Made by a program: the position numbers and the translations under genes. From Desulforhabdus sp. TSK (GTDB lineage Bacteria > Desulfobacterota > Syntrophobacteria > Syntrophobacterales > Syntrophobacteraceae), in NCBI RefSeq assembly GCF_022836495.1, contig NZ_BQXM01000009.1, positions 1-64,000 of the forward strand: a stretch of DNA of 64,000 bases, given 5' to 3'. Shown here in pieces: positions 62,779 through 64,000 of the stretch. Each line of letters starts with the position of its first letter. Position 1 is the first letter of the stretch. The notes under the pieces are model-generated. The model worked only from the letters and a program-made list of their open reading frames with translations, was not told the origin of the DNA and ran no database searches.

Positions 62779-64000
62779 GTGCCGTCAAAAACCCCTCAAT
62801 CTCGAAGCAGAAAACCCGAGCTCCTCGCACCGGCCGGCAGCCTGGAGAAGTGCCGGGTGGCGTTTCTTTATGGTGCCGATGCCGTCTATGCCGGAGGAAA
62901 AGAATACAGTCTCCGCGCCTTCGCCGGCAACCTCAGCCTTGAAGAGCTGGCCGAGGCTTCCCGCCTCGCTCGTAAACTGGGAAAAAAACTCTATGTGACC
63001 GTCAATTCCTTCGCACGACAATCCGACTTGGGGCCTCTACCCAAGTACCTTCGATATCTGGAGGAAATCGCGGTGGATGCCATCATCGTGAGCGATCCGG
63101 GCATCCTCCTCCTCTGTAGGGCCTCGGCACCGAACACCCCTGTCCATCTCAGCACCCAGGCCAATACCACCAATGCCCTCAGCATAGAGCTCTGGAAGCA
63201 GCACGGCATCCGCCGGGTCAATCTTGCCCGCGAGCTCTCGCTGGAAGAAATTTCCCAGATCCGGCGTGAGACAGACGTTGAGCTGGAAATATTCATCCAC
63301 GGCGCCATGTGCGTTTCTTATTCCGGAAGGTGCCTGCTCAGCGCATTCCTGAACGACAGAAGCGCCAACCGCGGGCTCTGCACCCAACCCTGCCGCTGGT
63401 CCTATCGGCTGGTGGAGCAGAAGCGTCCGGGTCAATACTTCCCCATCTTCGAAGACGAGCACGGTTCCTACATTTTCAATTCCAAGGATCTTTGCCTCCT
63501 CAAGGAAATTCCTCTTCTCATGGATCTCGGCATTGAATCCCTGAAGATCGAAGGACGGATGAAGGGACTCCTTTACCTGGCCGGGGTCACCCGAGCTTAT
63601 CGTCAGGTAATTGACGCATATTGGGAAGATCCACAGGGCTTCCAGCTGCCCTCACGGTGCATTGAGGATCTGGAGCATGTCAGTCATCGGCCTTACAGCA
63701 AAGGTCTACTTTATCCCGAAGATCACGCTTTACACCAGGAAACCGATACCTCAAAGCCCTACGATCAATCTCACACACTCGCAGGTATCGTCCGGGAACA
63801 TGACTCGCAGGACTTGCTCGGTAATTGCCACCCAGGATTGTCCGAGTATACCGTCGCAGTTGAAGTGAGAAACCGCCTTTTTCCAGGCATGACCCTCGAG
63901 TTTCTCTGCCCCGACGGCAGAACGGAGAAGCATGTTTTGACAGCGTTTTACGACTCTTTTGGGAATCTGCTTCAGGTCGCACAGCCCAATACACGGATTT
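62779..64000 (+). CDS. U32 peptidase-family protein, TrhP/YegQ-like (3' end beyond window)
   Basis: At least 407 codons, open at the right edge. After a short N-terminus comes the U32 start KPELLAPAGSLEKCRVAFLY, then YVTVNSFARQ, and the signature IHGAMCVSYSGRCLLSAFLN with NRGLCTQPCRW, whose cysteines bind an iron-sulfur cluster in this family. KIEGRMKGLLYLAGV and a C-terminal beta-barrel-like part fit TrhP/YegQ, which hydroxylates U34 in tRNAs. The start is GTG 62779 with AAGGGA 8 nt upstream. Confidence 0.88.
   Translation, partial: MPSKTPQSRSRKPELLAPAGSLEKCRVAFLYGADAVYAGGKEYSLRAFAGNLSLEELAEASRLARKLGKKLYVTVNSFARQSDLGPLPKYLRYLEEIAVDAIIVSDPGILLLCRASAPNTPVHLSTQANTTNALSIELWKQHGIRRVNLARELSLEEISQIRRETDVELEIFIHGAMCVSYSGRCLLSAFLNDRSANRGLCTQPCRWSYRLVEQKRPGQYFPIFEDEHGSYIFNSKDLCLLKEIPLLMDLGIESLKIEGRMKGLLYLAGVTRAYRQVIDAYWEDPQGFQLPSRCIEDLEHVSHRPYSKGLLYPEDHALHQETDTSKPYDQSHTLAGIVREHDSQDLLGNCHPGLSEYTVAVEVRNRLFPGMTLEFLCPDGRTEKHVLTAFYDSFGNLLQVAQPNTRI

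Overview
The window reads as a piece of the chromosome of a Desulfobacterota (deltaproteobacterial) bacterium, most like the Syntrophobacterales. This is inferred from gene content: a carboxynorspermidine polyamine pair, several acyl-CoA and CoA-transferase genes, PilZ/ParA cell-organisation genes, a min operon, radical-SAM enzymes and GC-rich coding bias. No rRNA is present, so the lineage call is an inference.

Region by region. 1-3.5 kb is an accessory patch: an open-ended hypothetical gene, a hotdog thioesterase, then remains of toxin-antitoxin genes (DUF2283, a DUF4258-like gene, a YgiT-like antitoxin, MntA/HepT). Three of these carry in-frame stop codons, and an integron attC-like palindrome lies among them. 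3.7-6.1 kb encodes the carboxynorspermidine dehydrogenase/decarboxylase pair. 6.4-19.7 kb is mixed housekeeping: LemA, SUI1, a DMT transporter, a nucleoside deaminase, ArfB, a KamA-type radical SAM enzyme with YhbY, HisC, a PilZ / unknown / zinc-ribbon-ParA cluster, TrpS, an M48 lipoprotein protease, a nitroreductase and a secreted Trp/Tyr/Arg-rich protein.

19.7-29.1 kb is the most unusual stretch. It holds a truncated DUF4157 protein of the type associated with extracellular contractile injection systems, then a type I restriction locus: hsdM, an Abi_2 gene, and one 1407-codon ORF that fuses HsdS to HsdR in frame. A tyrosine-recombinase-like C-terminal remnant and tRNA-Pro(CGG) follow. It looks like a remnant genomic island next to a tRNA gene.

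29.3-64 kb is mostly core: UvrC; a DciA-like protein with a membrane protein; an acyl-CoA dehydrogenase; purC with a ParB-like gene and a spore-photoproduct-lyase-like gene; TilS; ComEA; ProS; Hsp20-HtpX; PurA; a long plus-strand run (CoA transferase-GNAT fusion, HAD phosphatase, MinC, MinD, MinE, MoaD-like); a Nudix hydrolase and a GreA-like factor; a large CoA transferase; tRNA-Phe(GAA); and a minus-strand run of DprA, TopA, prepilin peptidase, RsmE and a zinc-ribbon acidic protein. A TrhP-like U32 peptidase gene runs off the right edge.
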